Of a stretch of 64,000 bases of DNA, positions 50,543 through 60,061 are shown piece after piece. Position numbers and translations under genes: made by a program. This DNA is from Paenibacillus pabuli NBRC 13638 (GTDB taxonomy: Bacteria > Bacillota > Bacilli > Paenibacillales > Paenibacillaceae), in the NCBI RefSeq assembly GCF_001514495.1, contig NZ_BCNM01000010.1:62001-126000 (forward strand). Reading direction: 5' to 3'. Position 1 is the first letter of the stretch. Every line of letters starts with the position of its first letter. The notes below the pieces were generated by a model. That model had not been told where the DNA came from. It saw only the letters and a program-made list of their open reading frames with translations, and ran no database searches.

Positions 50543-53344
50543 ATGACCAAACCGACAAGCAAATCAAAGAGAGCACATATTATTTCTCATACACATTGGG
50601 ATCGCGAATGGTATCTGCCGTATGAGAAACATCATATGAGATTGGTGCAGCTGGTGGATGCTTTGCTGGATCAGCTCGATCAGGGACCGGATTTTAAAAG
50701 TTTTTACCTGGACGGCCAGACCATCATCATCGATGACTATCTTCAGGTCAGACCTGAGCAGAAGGAACGGCTGGAGAAGCATATTCGTGATGGCCGGATT
50801 GTCATTGGACCTTGGTATATTTTGCAGGATGCCTTCCTGACCAGTGGTGAAGCGAACGTACGTAATATGCAGGTCGGACATCGGGATGCCAAACGTTACG
50901 GAACACCTTCGAAGATTGGATACTTTCCGGATACGTTCGGACTTGTAGGACAGACGCCGCAGCTTATGCTGCAATCGGGCATCGATAATGTCTTTTTCGG
51001 GCGAGGCGTGAAGCCAACGGGCTTCAACAACATGGTATCTGACGATGGATACGAATCCAGTTTCTCAGAGCTGATGTGGGAAGGCCCGGATGGATCGAAA
51101 GTACTTGGTGTTCTATTTGCCAACTGGTATTCTAACGGGAATGAGGTTCCGGTGGATGAAGCTTCGGCCCGCAAGTTCTGGGAAACCAAGCTGGCTGACG
51201 CGGAAAAATATGCATCGACCAATGAACTGCTGTACATGAACGGATGTGATCACCAGCCGATTCAGAAGGATTTGCCTGAAGCCATCCGTATGGCTGAACA
51301 GTTATATCCCGATATCGAGTTTGTTCACTCCAATTTCCCGGACTATCTGTCAGCGTTGAAAGCATCTGCGGTTCAGGAGCTGTCTGTTGTAAAAGGAGAG
51401 CTGCGCAGCCAGCGTACCGATGGCTGGGGAACCTTGGTGAACACGGCTTCGGCACGCGTTTATCTGAAACAGATGAACCAGCTGGGCCAAGCCATGCTGG
51501 AAAAGGTGGCTGAGCCACTGGCTTCGTTCGCACATCTGCTGGGTCATCCATATCCGCATGATCAGTTTACCTATGCCTGGAAAACATTGATGCAGAATCA
51601 TCCACATGACAGCATCTGTGGCTGTAGCGTAGACGAGGTGCATCGCGAGATGGTCACCCGGTTTGATAAGAGCCGTCATGTCGCTGAGGCCCTGATTGAG
51701 GATAGTACCAGCCAAATCGCTGCAGCCGTGGATACTTCAACCTTTGAACGATATGGTGAAGAAGCGCGGCCTGTGGTTGTGTTTAACACCTCGGGATGGG
51801 AACGCAGCGGTGTGGTTCAGATGGAGCTGGATGCAGCCCGTTTGTACTTCCGCGAAGGTTACTCATTGGAAGATATGGCAGCCAAAATGAACGCCATCGA
51901 CCTGTCAGGTCGTATTTTGGTGGATGAAGCAGGCAAGGCAGTTCCGTGTACGGTGGAGGATCTGGGTCTGCAATTCGGCTATGATCTGCCGGATGATCGA
52001 TTCCGTCAGCCATATAGCTGCCGTCGGGTCAGCATTACGTTTGAAGCAGAGAACGTGCCTGCACTTGGCCTGAAGACGTATGCCTTGGTTCGCATGGACA
52101 GCAATGCTGCTGGGGAGTCTGTGGATACCACTACGAATTCAAATACACTGCTGCGTGGTGAACGCAGCATGGAAAATGAATATTTGATCGTAAATATTGC
52201 AGACAATGGATCTTTTGCACTCACAGATAAACGGACAGGCCAGACGTATAAAGATCTTGGCGTGTATGAAAATGTCGGTGATATCGGCAATGAGTACATG
52301 TTCAAACAGCCGGAGAACGAAGTGGCACTGACTACGAAGGATCTTCGGGCAGAAATTCGGGTTATCGAAGATGCGCCTTACAGAGCTTCGTACGAAATTG
52401 TTCATCATTGGGAAATTCCTGAATCGGCCGACGAAACGCTTGATCGTGAGCAGCGGGAACTCATCTATTATCCGCATCGTAAAGCGCAACGTTCCAAACA
52501 AATGGTTACGCTCAAGATCCGAACCGTTGTGTCGTTAAGCCGCAGTGGAAAAGGCATCAAGCTCGAAACCACCTTCAACAATCAGGCGAAGGATCATCGG
52601 GTGCGGGCACTCTTCCCAACGGATCTGACAGCGGCTGTTCATCACGTTGACTCGATGTTCGAAATTGCCACTCGTGATAATACGCCTGCACCGGAATGGC
52701 AGAATCCGAGCAACACCCAGCATCAGCAAAGTTTTGTTGATGTGAGTGAGGATCAGGCTGGATTGGTTGTAGCCAATCTGGGTCTGAATGAATATGAGAT
52801 TCTTGAGGATGGACGGAATACGATTGCCGTAACACTGCTTCGTGCCGTGGGAGAGCTTGGAGACTGGGGATTGTTCCCTACACCGGAAGCTCAATGTCTC
52901 GGCGAGCATTCCTTCCAGCTGGAGATTATCCCTCATGACGGGAACGGAGCAACATCCGGAGCGTACACGGAAGCTTACCAGTTCCAGATTCCATGGACTG
53001 TGGTTCAAACGAACGTACACCCGGGTTTTCTGACGCCAAGCAACACACCGTTTGAGTGGCAAGGGGACGGTCTTGCGTTTTCTTCCCTGAAGGTGAACGA
53101 GGATTCGGGTGACCTGATGCTGCGTTGGTATAATATGCGATCCAATACGACGGAGTTGAAGTTTGCTGCTTCGGAGTCCATTCCGCAAGCATTGGAAGAT
53201 GCATATCAGAGCAACATTCTCGAGGAAGAGACAGGGAAGCTGAATTCTTCTATTAAAAACGAATCTTCCACTGCCTTAAGCAGCAAGGAGTGGGCTCTGC
53301 AGGCCGGACCTTGTGAGATTGTTACCGTGGGGCTACGTCGTTAA
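50543..53344 (+). CDS. Alpha-mannosidase, GH38 (short, SpGH38/MngB-like)
   Basis: This second GH38 enzyme has 933 aa and lacks the N-terminal beta domain of the first. The catalytic domain starts at once with AHIISHTHWDREWYLPYE (metal ligands His 18, Asp 20). The nucleophile Asp 130 is in IGYFPDTFGLVGQTPQ. NHPHDSICGCSVDEVHREM and NGCDHQPIQKDLPEAI are typical of the MngB/SpGH38 branch, whose streptococcal member removes alpha-1,3-mannose. It starts 4 bp after the GH-A gene and is the last glycosidase of the operon. No signal peptide is seen. The two GH38 enzymes probably have different linkage preferences. Confidence 0.94.
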   Translation: MTKPTSKSKRAHIISHTHWDREWYLPYEKHHMRLVQLVDALLDQLDQGPDFKSFYLDGQTIIIDDYLQVRPEQKERLEKHIRDGRIVIGPWYILQDAFLTSGEANVRNMQVGHRDAKRYGTPSKIGYFPDTFGLVGQTPQLMLQSGIDNVFFGRGVKPTGFNNMVSDDGYESSFSELMWEGPDGSKVLGVLFANWYSNGNEVPVDEASARKFWETKLADAEKYASTNELLYMNGCDHQPIQKDLPEAIRMAEQLYPDIEFVHSNFPDYLSALKASAVQELSVVKGELRSQRTDGWGTLVNTASARVYLKQMNQLGQAMLEKVAEPLASFAHLLGHPYPHDQFTYAWKTLMQNHPHDSICGCSVDEVHREMVTRFDKSRHVAEALIEDSTSQIAAAVDTSTFERYGEEARPVVVFNTSGWERSGVVQMELDAARLYFREGYSLEDMAAKMNAIDLSGRILVDEAGKAVPCTVEDLGLQFGYDLPDDRFRQPYSCRRVSITFEAENVPALGLKTYALVRMDSNAAGESVDTTTNSNTLLRGERSMENEYLIVNIADNGSFALTDKRTGQTYKDLGVYENVGDIGNEYMFKQPENEVALTTKDLRAEIRVIEDAPYRASYEIVHHWEIPESADETLDREQRELIYYPHRKAQRSKQMVTLKIRTVVSLSRSGKGIKLETTFNNQAKDHRVRALFPTDLTAAVHHVDSMFEIATRDNTPAPEWQNPSNTQHQQSFVDVSEDQAGLVVANLGLNEYEILEDGRNTIAVTLLRAVGELGDWGLFPTPEAQCLGEHSFQLEIIPHDGNGATSGAYTEAYQFQIPWTVVQTNVHPGFLTPSNTPFEWQGDGLAFSSLKVNEDSGDLMLRWYNMRSNTTELKFAASESIPQALEDAYQSNILEEETGKLNSSIKNESSTALSSKEWALQAGPCEIVTVGLRR

Positions 53345-53459
53345 TTTTGCAAGCGTGATCGGATCAATCTTTGTGCAAGGCTCTACCTGGAGTTCAGCGT
53401 ACTGTCATGGAATGGATAATGCTTTTCCAGCTGAAAATGTTGAGTTATTCCTCAAGTTT

Positions 53460-53546
53460 ATATAGAATGAACAGTAGAATTACAAGCGATCGAAGGTAAC
53501 CCTCCATTATGATGGTCATCGTAAAATTCAATTGTTCATTCTATAT
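53460..53546. repeat. Hairpin-forming inverted repeat ahead of dnaI
   Basis: ATATAGAATGAACA (53460-53473) and TGTTCATTCTATAT (53533-53546) are perfect 14-bp inverted repeats. GAATT/AATTC extends them after a 3-bp mismatch. The 59-bp interior includes GCGATCGAAGGTAACC, which resembles the 3' end of the dispersed repeats. It could be a small MITE or a structured dnaI leader. Confidence 0.65.
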
Positions 53547-53572
53547 TGATACTATTAAGGGGGCTTGAAGCC

Positions 53573-54523
53573 ATGGAATCCTTGGGAGGACTGCTTCAGC
53601 AGCTGAATCCTTCCTTTCGTGAACAGTCGCGGCGGATTGCGGCGGAATTGATGGAAGATCCGTACGTACGCGAATTCCGTGCAGGTCATCCTGAACTAAA
53701 AGATGCACAGCTTATTACCGATCTGAGCAAGCTGTATCAGTATGCCAAAGATTCGAAGAACTGTGCGAACTGTCCGGGACTCGACAACTGTCCTAACGAT
53801 TTCCAGGGTCACTTTTGCAAACTGGAAGTAGAGCATTTTAACGGTAAACCCGAAATTATAGATAAAAAAGCACCTTGTTCCAAACATATCGCCCGGCAAA
53901 ATGAGCATCTTATCAAACAGAGAATCCGCAGTTTCTATGTGGACGAGCGTGCGCTCAATGCAGGTTATAATGATGTGGAAATTATGGGCAAGGATCGGAT
54001 GCGTGCTCCGGCGGTGAATCAGGTTCTGCGTTATATTAACGAGACCAAGGAGAATGGATTGTCTCCGCAAGGACTGTTTTTGGAAGGATCATTTGGAACG
54101 GGCAAGACGTTTCTGATGTGTTATCTGCTGCATGAACTCGCGGTTGTGGGCCACACAGGTGTCATTATCTACATGCCTGATTTTGTGGAGGACCTGAAAT
54201 CCATGATCAGTGAAGGAAACAAGCTGAAGGAAACGACGGATATTCTGAAAAGCTGTGATCTGCTCATCTTTGATGATATTGGGGCAGAGAATCTGAACCC
54301 TTGGGTTCGGGATCATGTGATGGGTTCCATTTTGAACTACCGTATGAATCGCAAGCCTACATTCTACACGTCCAACTACAACTTGGATGGGCTGGAGAAA
54401 CATCTTAGCTTCACCAGCAGAGACGGCGAGGAAATGAATAAAGGCCAGCGCTTGATGGACCGGATTCGTCCGTTTGTGGATGTGATCTCCGTTCGGGGTG
54501 AGAACCAGCGGGGCAAACGTTAA
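53573..54523 (+). CDS. dnaI: Primosomal helicase loader DnaI
   Basis: This AAA+ protein loads the replicative helicase onto DNA with DnaB and DnaD. The N-terminal zinc-binding region contains CANCPGLDNCPNDFQGHFC (from about residue 64). The C-terminal ATPase has Walker A GSFGTGKTF (about 171-179), Walker B LLIFDDIGAEN and sensor TSNYN. The length of 316 aa is normal. ATG at 53573 follows AAGGGGG. The usual partner dnaB is at 26827, about 25 kb upstream. Here dnaI has a free-standing leader with an inverted repeat, so it must have its own promoter or rely on read-through from the mannosidase operon. Confidence 0.95.
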   Translation: MESLGGLLQQLNPSFREQSRRIAAELMEDPYVREFRAGHPELKDAQLITDLSKLYQYAKDSKNCANCPGLDNCPNDFQGHFCKLEVEHFNGKPEIIDKKAPCSKHIARQNEHLIKQRIRSFYVDERALNAGYNDVEIMGKDRMRAPAVNQVLRYINETKENGLSPQGLFLEGSFGTGKTFLMCYLLHELAVVGHTGVIIYMPDFVEDLKSMISEGNKLKETTDILKSCDLLIFDDIGAENLNPWVRDHVMGSILNYRMNRKPTFYTSNYNLDGLEKHLSFTSRDGEEMNKGQRLMDRIRPFVDVISVRGENQRGKR

Positions 54524-54571
54524 TTCCTATTTATGTTACCGATCTGATCTATTTTTTACTCATATAGTCCC

Positions 54572-54617
54572 AAAAAAAGCCTGGCTTTCGCATTGTCGCG
54601 AAAACCGGGCTTTTTTG
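54572..54617. terminator. Bidirectional terminator after dnaI
   Basis: AAAAAAGCC-GG-TTTCGC pairs with GCGAAA-CC-GGCTTTTTT, a long stem with symmetric single mismatches. It serves dnaI and the converging micropeptide gene. Confidence 0.92.
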
Positions 54618-54639
54618 GCCTGCGTTCAGCCTGAAGATC

Positions 54640-54795
54640 CTATTCGGTGATAAATTTGAAAATCACCATTCCGAAAAAGATAACCGTCATCAGGCCGGCC
54701 ATGCCAGCAACTCCCGCAATCAGATCAAACAGATCGTTACGGGGTTCCTCGTTCACATGTTCACGCGGGTCGTTGATCCGCACATTTGCATCCAT
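54640..54795 (-). CDS. YqzM-like single-TM micropeptide
   Basis: This 51-aa gene has an excellent TAAGGAGGCAATACC site before ATG 54795. The N-terminus MDANVRINDPREHVNEEPR is charged and hydrophilic. It is followed by one transmembrane helix (about residues 22-48: FDLIAGVAGMAGLMTVIFFG...). The N-terminal pattern resembles YqzM-family proteins as I remember them from Paenibacillus, but function is unknown. It converges with dnaI on a shared terminator. Confidence 0.72.
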   Translation of the reverse strand: MDANVRINDPREHVNEEPRNDLFDLIAGVAGMAGLMTVIFFGMVIFKFITE

Positions 54796-55058
54796 GGTAT
54801 TGCCTCCTTATGGGGATAACAGCTTGCCCTTACAGGGGTCTGAAGCCCGGAGTAATTTTAGTATACTTGGAAAAGAAAGCGTTTGTAAAGATTTTGCAGC
54901 GAACGTGCAAGTTTTTCAATTGTGAAGATTTGATGTTGGGAAGATGAACATTGATCCGTTCATTTCACAAGATTAGATTACCTGTGTTATACTGGAAGTG
55001 TCGTTCACGACGTTACAGGTTAAAATAAACCGTAAGTATATATAAGGAGGACAATTTC

Positions 55059-55376
55059 ATGGCTATTGTTAACGTATCCGATCAATCCTTCAACGCTGAA
55101 GTCGAAGGCGAAGGAACGGTTCTTGTTGATTTCTGGGCGCCTTGGTGCGGTCCTTGTAAAATGCTCGCTCCAATCCTGGAAGAGCTTTCCACCGAAGTTG
55201 GCGATGCAGTGAAAATTGCTAAAGTCAATGTGGACGAAAATCCGGAATCTGCTTCCCGTTTCGGCGTAATGAGCATTCCAACATTGATCTTCTTCAAAGA
55301 TGGTCAACCGGTTGATAAAGTGGTTGGTCTGAACTCGAAAGATGCGCTCAAAGGAATTATCGAAAAACACCAATAA
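55059..55376 (+). CDS. trxA: Thioredoxin TrxA
   Basis: The 105-aa cytosolic disulfide reductase carries the WCGPC active site in VLVDFWAPWCGPCKMLAPILEEL and the cis-Pro in VMSIPTLIFF. TATAAGGAGGAC gives a strong ribosome site. A terminator follows at 55395. In B. subtilis trxA is followed by uvrC. The same order holds here, but about 500 bp of repeat DNA lies between them. Confidence 0.98.
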   Translation: MAIVNVSDQSFNAEVEGEGTVLVDFWAPWCGPCKMLAPILEELSTEVGDAVKIAKVNVDENPESASRFGVMSIPTLIFFKDGQPVDKVVGLNSKDALKGIIEKHQ

Positions 55377-55394
55377 TTAACCAAGATTTCACAT

Positions 55395-55424
55395 ACGCCT
55401 CCGGTTATGCGCCGGGGGCGTTTT
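55395..55424 (+). terminator. trxA terminator
   Basis: ACGCCTCCGG pairs with CCGGGGGCGT (one wobble), followed by TTTT. It isolates trxA from uvrC. Confidence 0.88.
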
Positions 55425-55468
55425 GCGTCGAAACCTTTTATATAGGACAATATAAAGTATAATTATTT

Positions 55469-55520
55469 TTACACGATAACGTAGAGTGCAGAACCGATCT
55501 GGAGAAGCGAAGCGCTTGTC
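55469..55520. repeat. Dispersed repeat, left half of interrupted copy C1
   Basis: TTACACGATAACGTAGAGTGCAGAACC followed by TCTGGAGAAGCGAAGCGC matches the first about 50 bp of copies B and C2, then breaks off. Its other end is probably at 55789-55851. Confidence 0.75.
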
Positions 55521-55565
55521 ATTTATCCCAAGACTTCTCCCTTATATATTAATGGAACTAATTAT

Positions 55566-55749
55566 TTACACAGTAACGGAGAGGACAGAAAAAACCTGAA
55601 AAAGCGAAGCATTCGCCTAAAGCTTTCTGAAAGAAAGCTGCATCGGAAGCATACGCTATCACCGGATTTTCCCTTTGTAAAAAGGGAATCGAAAAAATCT
55701 GGGGATAACAGCGATTGGAAGGTTGTTCTGTCAACGTAGTGTCGGTGTG
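55566..55749. repeat. Dispersed repeat, intact copy C2
   Basis: This element of about 184 bp runs from TTACACAGTAACGG to GTGTCGGTGTG. AATTAT occurs immediately outside both ends (55560-55565 and 55750-55755), like a target-site duplication. It has the same internal hairpins and order as copy B. It lies between the two halves of an older copy. Confidence 0.82.
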
Positions 55750-55788
55750 AATTATCTTTAGATTCAAGTAATATAGAAAGGAACTCAT

Positions 55789-55851
55789 AGAAAATCCGGG
55801 GATAACGGCGATCGGAAGATGGTATTGCAATCGGAGTGGTACAGTGTAACC
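55789..55851. repeat. Dispersed repeat, right half of interrupted copy C3
   Basis: AAAATCCGGGGATAACGGCG, then ATCGGAAGATGGTATTGCAATC and GTACAGTGTAA, match the last about 60 bp of copy B. With C1 it brackets copy C2. It ends just before the uvrC ribosome site. Confidence 0.75.
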
Positions 55852-55891
55852 TTTATTTATACTTTTTTCGGGAAGGAGGACCCACCGAATT

Positions 55892-57979
55892 ATGGATGAA
55901 TTCGTCAAAAACTTGGAGGAACAGGAGAAAGCACTGGAGCAGATCCGCCATAAGCTGGCTTTGCTGCCCGACATGTCCGGCTGTTACCTGATGAAAAACA
56001 GTGAAGGTACCATCATCTATGTAGGTAAGGCCAAAGTGCTGAAGAATCGCGTAAGATCTTATTTTATCGGCAGCCATAACGGAAAGACACAGCGATTGGT
56101 GTCCGAAATCCGTGATTTCGAATATATCGTTACCGGCAGTAATATGGAAGCACTCATTCTGGAGTGTAACCTGATCAAAAAACATATGCCGCGGTACAAT
56201 GTATTGCTCAAGGACGACAAAACCTTTCCTTATCTTAAAATTACGAACGAAAAGCATCCCCGGCTCGAAGTGACCCGGCGGGTGCTCAAAGATAAAGCCA
56301 AATACTTCGGACCCTATCCGAACTCGTACGCGGCACACCAAACGAAAAAACTGCTGGATCGGATGTATCCGTTGCGCAAGTGCGGCGTCATGCCGAAGGA
56401 AGTATGCCTGTATTATCATATGGGTCAGTGTCTTGCTCCCTGTGTAAAGGAAGTGGGCAAGGAGCAGTATGATGAGATTTCGCAGGAGATTAGTTCCTTT
56501 CTGAGCGGTGGGCATGAGGAAATCAAGAAAGATTTGCAGCGCAAGATGCAGGAAGCGGCTGAGGATCTTTATTTTGAACGTGCCAAGGAACTTCGCGATC
56601 AGGTGATCGCCATTGATGCGATGATGGAAAAACAAAAAATTACGATGGCGGATGCCAGAGACCGCGATGTGTTTGGCTTTGCCATTGATAAAGGCTGGAT
56701 GTGTGTCCAGATTCTATATATGCGTCAGGGGAAAATGATTGAGCGCCACGTGTCGACGTTCCCGTTTTATGGAGAGGCATACAGTGATTTTATGTCATAT
56801 GTGACCCAGTACTACAGTGATAATCCAGCATTGCCACAGGAAATTTTACTGCCAGAAATGCCAAAAGATCTGGAAGTTGGTGATGCCACTGGGGATAATG
56901 TATTCGATGATGATGGAGCGGTACCTGCCGCGGTGACAGCTGAGTCTGAACAAACACGATTGGCGCAAGATTCTGCAATTGAGCTGCGTGTTGCTGAGTC
57001 CCGTGTTTCTTATGGGAATATCCAAACCGAAGCAGAAGCGGAAGAAATGGAGATGTTTATTCAGGACGACGCTATTGCGCAAGAAGATGTATTGGCTGAT
57101 AAACAACCTCCAGGTTTTGAAGATCCTTCTCAGGTCGCAGCAGCATTGCAGGAATGGCTGGAAGTTAAAGTCCACATTCCGCAGCGCGGATTGAAGCGGC
57201 AGATGATCACGATGGCTGTGGATAACGCGCGTGTAGCATTGGAGGAAAAATTCCGCCTGATCGAACGCAACGAAGAGCGAACCTCTAAAGCTTCTGAAGG
57301 TTTGGGACGCTTTATTGGGCTGGATCAGCTGCGTCGGATCGAGGCTTTTGATAACTCGAACATCCAGGGAACGAATCCGGTATCGGCCATGATTGTATTT
57401 ACCGATGGTAAACCGGATAAGAAGGAATACCGCAAATACAAAGTACGCTCGGTTGAAGGACCGGATGATTATGAAACGATGCGAGAAGTTATCCGTCGCC
57501 GTTACGAGCGGGTATTGAAAGAAAATCTGACCCAGCCTGACCTGATCGTGGTCGACGGAGGCAAAGGCCAGATTTCGGCTGCCGTGGACATCTTAGAGAA
57601 CGAATTGGGGCTGTTTATTCCGGTATGCGGTCTCGTGAAGGATGCGAAGCATAAGACTTCACAGTTGATGATCGGCAACCCGCCGGAAGTCATCAACTTG
57701 CCACGTGACAGTCAGGAGTTCTACCTGTTGCAGCGGATTCAGGAAGAGGTCCACCGTTTTGCGATTTCGTTCCACCGCGAGCAGCGTGGCAAATCGATGG
57801 TGACTTCACGTCTGGATGCCATTCCAGGGATCGGAGAAAAGCGGCGCAAGCTGCTGCTGAAGCATTTTGGCTCTTTGCGCAAAATAAAAGAGGCCAGCGT
57901 CGAAGACTTCCGGCCTCTATCTATTGGTGACAAGTTGGCGAATCAGATTATTGCAGCACTTCGTGATGAGGAGTCGTAA
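55892..57979 (+). CDS. uvrC: Excinuclease ABC subunit C (UvrC)
   Basis: UvrC makes the dual incisions of nucleotide excision repair with UvrB. The N-terminal GIY-YIG nuclease (MSGCYLMKN...[10 protein letters not shown], about 30-50) is followed by the UVR helical region near 205-240. The RNase H-like C-terminal nuclease begins around 470 ([21 protein letters not shown]). Tandem HhH motifs follow ([19 protein letters not shown]). At 695 aa it is about 95 aa longer than B. subtilis UvrC. The excess is an acidic, low-complexity insertion at about residues 322-411. GGAAGGAGG precedes ATG. Its last 32 bp overlap the converging protease gene. Confidence 0.96.
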   Translation: MDEFVKNLEEQEKALEQIRHKLALLPDMSGCYLMKNSEGTIIYVGKAKVLKNRVRSYFIGSHNGKTQRLVSEIRDFEYIVTGSNMEALILECNLIKKHMPRYNVLLKDDKTFPYLKITNEKHPRLEVTRRVLKDKAKYFGPYPNSYAAHQTKKLLDRMYPLRKCGVMPKEVCLYYHMGQCLAPCVKEVGKEQYDEISQEISSFLSGGHEEIKKDLQRKMQEAAEDLYFERAKELRDQVIAIDAMMEKQKITMADARDRDVFGFAIDKGWMCVQILYMRQGKMIERHVSTFPFYGEAYSDFMSYVTQYYSDNPALPQEILLPEMPKDLEVGDATGDNVFDDDGAVPAAVTAESEQTRLAQDSAIELRVAESRVSYGNIQTEAEAEEMEMFIQDDAIAQEDVLADKQPPGFEDPSQVAAALQEWLEVKVHIPQRGLKRQMITMAVDNARVALEEKFRLIERNEERTSKASEGLGRFIGLDQLRRIEAFDNSNIQGTNPVSAMIVFTDGKPDKKEYRKYKVRSVEGPDDYETMREVIRRRYERVLKENLTQPDLIVVDGGKGQISAAVDILENELGLFIPVCGLVKDAKHKTSQLMIGNPPEVINLPRDSQEFYLLQRIQEEVHRFAISFHREQRGKSMVTSRLDAIPGIGEKRRKLLLKHFGSLRKIKEASVEDFRPLSIGDKLANQIIAALRDEES

Positions 57980-59645
57980 CATACGGCTTCTCTTTTTTGT
58001 TTGGATTCATCTTGTAGATGACATACCCGACGATGGCCGGAAGCACAATCCAGAAGAGTCCAGCGGAAATGTTCAGCACATCACCCATGAAAATCAGGCT
58101 GAGGCCCATCAACAGGCTGTCAAAGATAACATGTGCGAATACAACGGCGATGAAGCCGTGACGCAGCATGATCAGACTGAACAAAAGTCCGATGACAGTG
58201 AGCTCTATTGGACGTGTGATGACCGGATAGATCGGGTACAGGGTATGTCCCAGAGCCCAGATCAATGTTGGGATGAGGCAGGCAATGAACGTATTGCGTA
58301 CAACCTTCTGCATCATGCGAATCCCGAACAGACGATAGACCGTTTCCTCACCGATCCCGGCCATCCAGGCCATAATCGGGAAGATCCAGGCATAACTCAT
58401 GTTGTACGTGGATTGGTCAGCCGATGTGGTTGACCAGCTTCCAATACTGCGCTCCAGAATGAAGAACAGTACAGATTGCACGCCAAGCAAAATCAATGCC
58501 CACAAGTAGCCTGTATACATACTGTGCAGTACATATTTTCCGTATCCGGGTTCTTTGGCACGCGGCCAAGGATTCAAACCGATTTTGCGCCACATGCCGT
58601 CACCGGCAACGAGCGAGAGATAAATGGTTGCACTCATCACCAGCGTTATCCCTGCCTGCATTACCATTAGGAACGTGAGCATAAAGTTGGACAGACCCTG
58701 CGCCTGAAAGAGCGGAATCATGTTGAGGGTACCGATCACCGAAGCCGCAAAGTAAACCAAGGATAGAACGATTCCGCGTTTGAACGACGTATGTGCTCTC
58801 GTCAGAATGCTATAAATGATCGCGAGTACGCCGAGCACAAAGGTCAGGAAAGCATAACCGCCGTAAGTCATCCAGTTGGCTTGCCGGGTCTGATTTTGTA
58901 CATAGTCGGTATGGGAGGTAGGAACCGAGAAGACTGATTCGAAGGAGCGAACGGCTCCGTTTTCAAACGTAAAATTCAGTTCCAGCTTGGAATCTCCAAT
59001 TTGCTTTTCATTATCTGTGTATTGCAGCCCGGCTTGTTCTTCACGGGTATCTAGCTGGAGTTTCGAGACGGTATACCCAAATTCGCCAAGTACGCCAGCG
59101 GCAAGCTGCTCTTTTTCATTTAGGGAAAGGTTATCTTCAGCTAAGCGTTGGGCAGCATTCACTTTGCTTTTGTCCTGCTCAGCCTCAATGGATGCATACA
59201 GGGAAGAAGGGAGTTCGCGCTTAAAACCGACCACTTTTCCTGTTCTCATATGTACGTCAACATTCAAATAACCGCCTTTGTCCTGATCGGGCAAACGAAC
59301 GCGGTACACATCGTAAGGATAGGTTGTTTCCCATTTCTTGTTATAGGTTTCTAACTGTTTGGTTTTGGCCATATACCCATAAATATCGGAATGAGTCTGG
59401 TACGTCACCAGTTCATTTCCGTTATCTGTCGGAAGAGTATAGTCGGGTAGAGAAGCTGCAAAAGATCGTGCCGACTCCGCCGCTTTTTCCTTGCTTATGA
59501 AGGAAGTGGACTGAATGTCTGTCGTTTGCGAAGAGGTGGCGGGGAAGATTTGAAAAACGAAAAACAGAATCAGACCAATCGCCGCAAGCAACCCCAGACG
59601 CTTGAAGTTGGCTTTGAGTACCAAAGGCTGCCCTAAGGGATTCAT
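57948..59645 (-). CDS. CPBP-family intramembrane metalloprotease
   Basis: The 565-aa membrane protein has an N-terminal TM (about 17-37) and a large extracytoplasmic region (about 45-265). This region looks like paired YPEB/PepSY-like modules ([16 protein letters not shown]...; [14 protein letters not shown]). About eight TMs follow. The CPBP (Abi) motifs are [10 protein letters not shown] (EExxxR), ALGHTLYP and FAHVIFDS, placing metal-binding Glu/His/Asp in the membrane. Family members cleave membrane proteins or act in immunity and processing; the substrate here is unknown. ATG at 59645 has AAAGGAGG upstream. The gene overlaps uvrC tail to tail by 32 bp. Confidence 0.86.
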   Translation of the reverse strand: MNPLGQPLVLKANFKRLGLLAAIGLILFFVFQIFPATSSQTTDIQSTSFISKEKAAESARSFAASLPDYTLPTDNGNELVTYQTHSDIYGYMAKTKQLETYNKKWETTYPYDVYRVRLPDQDKGGYLNVDVHMRTGKVVGFKRELPSSLYASIEAEQDKSKVNAAQRLAEDNLSLNEKEQLAAGVLGEFGYTVSKLQLDTREEQAGLQYTDNEKQIGDSKLELNFTFENGAVRSFESVFSVPTSHTDYVQNQTRQANWMTYGGYAFLTFVLGVLAIIYSILTRAHTSFKRGIVLSLVYFAASVIGTLNMIPLFQAQGLSNFMLTFLMVMQAGITLVMSATIYLSLVAGDGMWRKIGLNPWPRAKEPGYGKYVLHSMYTGYLWALILLGVQSVLFFILERSIGSWSTTSADQSTYNMSYAWIFPIMAWMAGIGEETVYRLFGIRMMQKVVRNTFIACLIPTLIWALGHTLYPIYPVITRPIELTVIGLLFSLIMLRHGFIAVVFAHVIFDSLLMGLSLIFMGDVLNISAGLFWIVLPAIVGYVIYKMNPNKKEKPYVTTPHHEVLQ

Positions 59646-60061
59646 TTCATATTGTCCTCCTTTATTAATATGGATATTAAAGTAAACATAGCACAGGCCA
59701 AGCCCTGAATGCCAATGATGAAACGAGAAGTCGTGCAAATGCATGAAAACGAATGAAAACGATCGAAACAATCTGATCCATCCATCGCCATATCTGAGTT
59801 TTTCCCTTTTTGGCGGAATTCGATGCTATTTACAGAAAAATCGTTTTGTAAGCAAAGGCCGTAGCGCTTATAATTTTGAAGCAAATGTGCAATATTCCGC
59901 ATGTCTTTAGGTTAACAAGGGAACGAATAGAAAGTATAAAATGTATTTCAACCTAATGTATATGTGTTACAGCGAAAATCATACATGTTTACGCTCCGAA
60001 ATGTGGCTTTTCAAGTGCTTGGGTATTCCGTCAAGTCATTGGGAAAAGCGCTTCGGAGAAA

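Noticed and set aside
55853..56635. 260-aa minus-strand open frame opposite uvrC
   Set aside because: It is a shadow of the UvrC N-terminal domain, with no ribosome site or family features.
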